Below, one piece after another: positions 4,844-5,610 of a stretch of 5,610 nt of DNA. A program made the position numbers and the translations under genes. Every line of letters starts with the position of its first letter. Position 1 is the first letter of the stretch. Source of the DNA: Flavobacteriales bacterium (GTDB lineage Bacteria > Bacteroidota > Bacteroidia > Flavobacteriales_E > Vicingaceae); contig NVVI01000034.1 in NCBI GenBank assembly GCA_002402165.1, positions 691 through 6,300 of the forward strand, written 5' to 3'. The notes beneath the pieces are model-generated. The model had not been told where the DNA came from. It saw nothing but the letters and a program-made list of their open reading frames with translations, and made no database searches.

Positions 4844-5254
4844 TTACTCTTCGGTAACTTCTTCTTTAGCTTTAATTTCACACTTAGCAGAACAAGTTGC
4901 TCCCTCAGAACATTTGCAGCCATCTCCACATCCACAATGTCCTCCGCAATTATGAGTTCCAGCGTTACAACTCTCACTACAAACATGCTCTTCATCAGAT
5001 TCAGCATGACAAGCATCTGTACATTCATGTCCTTTTTCACCACATCTTGCTCCAGTACATCCTTCTTCTTCACATTTTGCATCACAAACATGTTCTGCTT
5101 CTTCATCGGTAACTTCTTCAGTCATTTCATCCACCATATCACTTATCATCTTTGCGGCTTTAACCTCTGATGCTGCCTGGTCTTCTGCTGATGGTCCACA
5201 AGCAACTATACTAAAGATGCCCGCTACCATTAATAATGTTAAAATATTTTTCAT
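4844..5254 (-). CDS. acidic Cys/His-rich lipoprotein with HxCxxxC repeats, probable metal binder
   Basis: A 136-residue lipoprotein: hydrophobic signal segment at 3-18, then I16-V17-A18-C19 and GPS. Residues 20-54 are a Glu/Asp-rich, probably helical spacer. Residues 55-125 carry 15 cysteines and six histidines (H55, 76, 83, 90, 101, 106). The unit HxCxxxC occurs four times (H55-C61, H76-C82, H90-C96, H101-C107), with a fifth CxxxC lacking the His at 121-125. Between them are C66, C71 and two CxC pairs (107/109, 113/115). The words EHVC at 54-57 and 89-92 show an internal duplication. The C-terminus is again acidic (KEEVTEE). This is not a family I can name; the Cys/His/Glu composition fits envelope binding of thiophilic metals (Zn, Cu, Cd, Hg). 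It lies 48 bases after the acetyltransferase gene and 90 bases before the TerC gene, with its own terminator. Many other frames are open across the gene because of the repeats; this frame alone has a signal peptide. Confidence 0.85.
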   Translation of the reverse strand: MKNILTLLMVAGIFSIVACGPSAEDQAASEVKAAKMISDMVDEMTEEVTDEEAEHVCDAKCEEEGCTGARCGEKGHECTDACHAESDEEHVCSESCNAGTHNCGGHCGCGDGCKCSEGATCSAKCEIKAKEEVTEE

Positions 5255-5288
5255 ATTTTTTATAAATAAATAGGTTAATAATACTTGA

Positions 5289-5296
5289 TAAAAATA
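5289..5296 (-). promoter_or_regulatory. weak candidate -7 box (TATTTTTA) before the Cys/His-rich lipoprotein gene
   Basis: On the minus strand TATTTTTA matches TAnnTTTG at seven of eight positions and stands 34 bases before the ATG at 5254. No -33 match was found at the expected distance. The lipoprotein gene might instead be read through from the acetyltransferase gene, because no terminator is visible in the 48-base gap. Confidence 0.25.
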
Positions 5297-5302
5297 AGAG
5301 TT

Positions 5303-5610
5303 TTATGAGTTAGATAATGTCTTTTCGTAGACTTTTGCTATACATCCTGTTTTAAGTAATTTCTCAAGGCCTTTATGAACATAGCCTACCTCTAATGTTT
5401 TAATTTTTTTATAGCCAATCCTAGAGTACCAATTCTTTAAAAAAATTTTATCTTCAAGTATAAAGTCTGTAGGAACTAGTAATTCAAGTTGCATTTTTTT
5501 AGCTCCTCTATCAATGGCTACTTTTTCTGCATAATTTACAAGCAAAGAACCAATTCCAGTACCCTTAAATTTAGGGTTGGCAACAAGCATTTTAAACCTA
5601 TAAATGTTGT
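5303..5610 (-). CDS. GNAT-family N-acetyltransferase, C-terminal part (runs off the window)
   Basis: The minus-strand frame is open from the window edge, giving 101 residues to the TAA at 5303. The internal ATG at 5590 is not the likely start: the residues before it (NIYRFK) continue the strand FKMLVANPKFKGTGIGSLL, which is GNAT motif A. There KGTGIG (six residues, Lys in place of the usual Gln/Arg) is the acetyl-CoA pyrophosphate-binding loop. It is followed by the helix LVNYAEKVAIDRGAKKMQLE and by WYSRIGYKKI, the motif-B-like 'Y-x-x-x-G-Y' near the C-terminus. The N-terminal 50-60 residues of a usual 150-residue GNAT protein should lie to the right. The acceptor substrate cannot be told from this part. 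It is upstream of, and co-oriented with, the Cys/His-rich lipoprotein gene with a 48-base gap, so co-transcription is possible but not shown. Confidence 0.85.
   Translation of the reverse strand, partial: NIYRFKMLVANPKFKGTGIGSLLVNYAEKVAIDRGAKKMQLELLVPTDFILEDKIFLKNWYSRIGYKKIKTLEVGYVHKGLEKLLKTGCIAKVYEKTLSNS

Noticed and set aside
4741..5106. Minus-strand 121-codon frame across the Cys/His-rich lipoprotein gene
   Set aside because: It is an out-of-frame shadow created by the repeated codons of the real gene. It has no signal peptide or family resemblance, and it runs through a strong terminator hairpin and the TerC promoter.
5303..5590. A complete 95-residue acetyltransferase starting at the ATG at 5590
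   Set aside because: The frame stays open to the window edge, and the ATG lies just before the acetyl-CoA-binding loop, inside the conserved strand of the GNAT fold, so the true start must be further right, outside the window.

Overview
This AT-rich window looks like a chromosomal piece of a Bacteroidota bacterium, most likely of the Flavobacteriales type. The evidence is matches to the TAnnTTTG -7 promoter element of that phylum, mostly A-rich leaders without a Shine-Dalgarno sequence, small lipoproteins with an ACGP lipobox region, and a protein whose two FGE/SUMF1-type domains resemble the gliding/type IX secretion proteins GldJ and GldK. The genus cannot be named from the sequence alone.

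Layout. 1-430 is almost gene-free; at most the last 33 codons of an unknown gene end at 102. 431-691 (+) encodes a small cysteine-containing lipoprotein. It converges on a two-gene minus-strand operon: an ECF-type sigma factor (2911-3438) followed, with a 14-base overlap and an unusually perfect Shine-Dalgarno sequence, by a 734-residue membrane protein (720-2924). That protein has a short N-terminal segment, one membrane helix and two tandem SUMF1/FGE-like domains that lack the catalytic cysteine pair. Diverging from the sigma gene is a membrane-anchored protein rich in Lys, Ser and Cys (3589-3948, +). The 150-base region between them holds a cluster of TGTAAC-like motifs. Further right, on the minus strand, are a TerC-family seven-helix membrane protein (3977-4753), an acidic Cys/His-rich lipoprotein with repeated HxCxxxC motifs (4844-5254), and the C-terminal part of a GNAT acetyltransferase that runs off the right edge (5303-5610).

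How the parts may work together. The sigma gene and the two-domain membrane protein have the layout of a sigma/anti-sigma pair, in which the outer part would be a GldJ/GldK-like, probably non-catalytic domain. This is the most unusual element of the window. The TGTAAC cluster suggests that the sigma factor may control its own operon and the divergent Cys-rich protein. TerC proteins are linked to metal (notably Mn) export and tellurite resistance. With a basic and an acidic Cys-rich envelope protein on either side, the right half could be a metal or thiol-stress locus, but that is inference. Intrinsic terminators separate the units, and at both convergent junctions the hairpin overlaps or abuts a stop codon.
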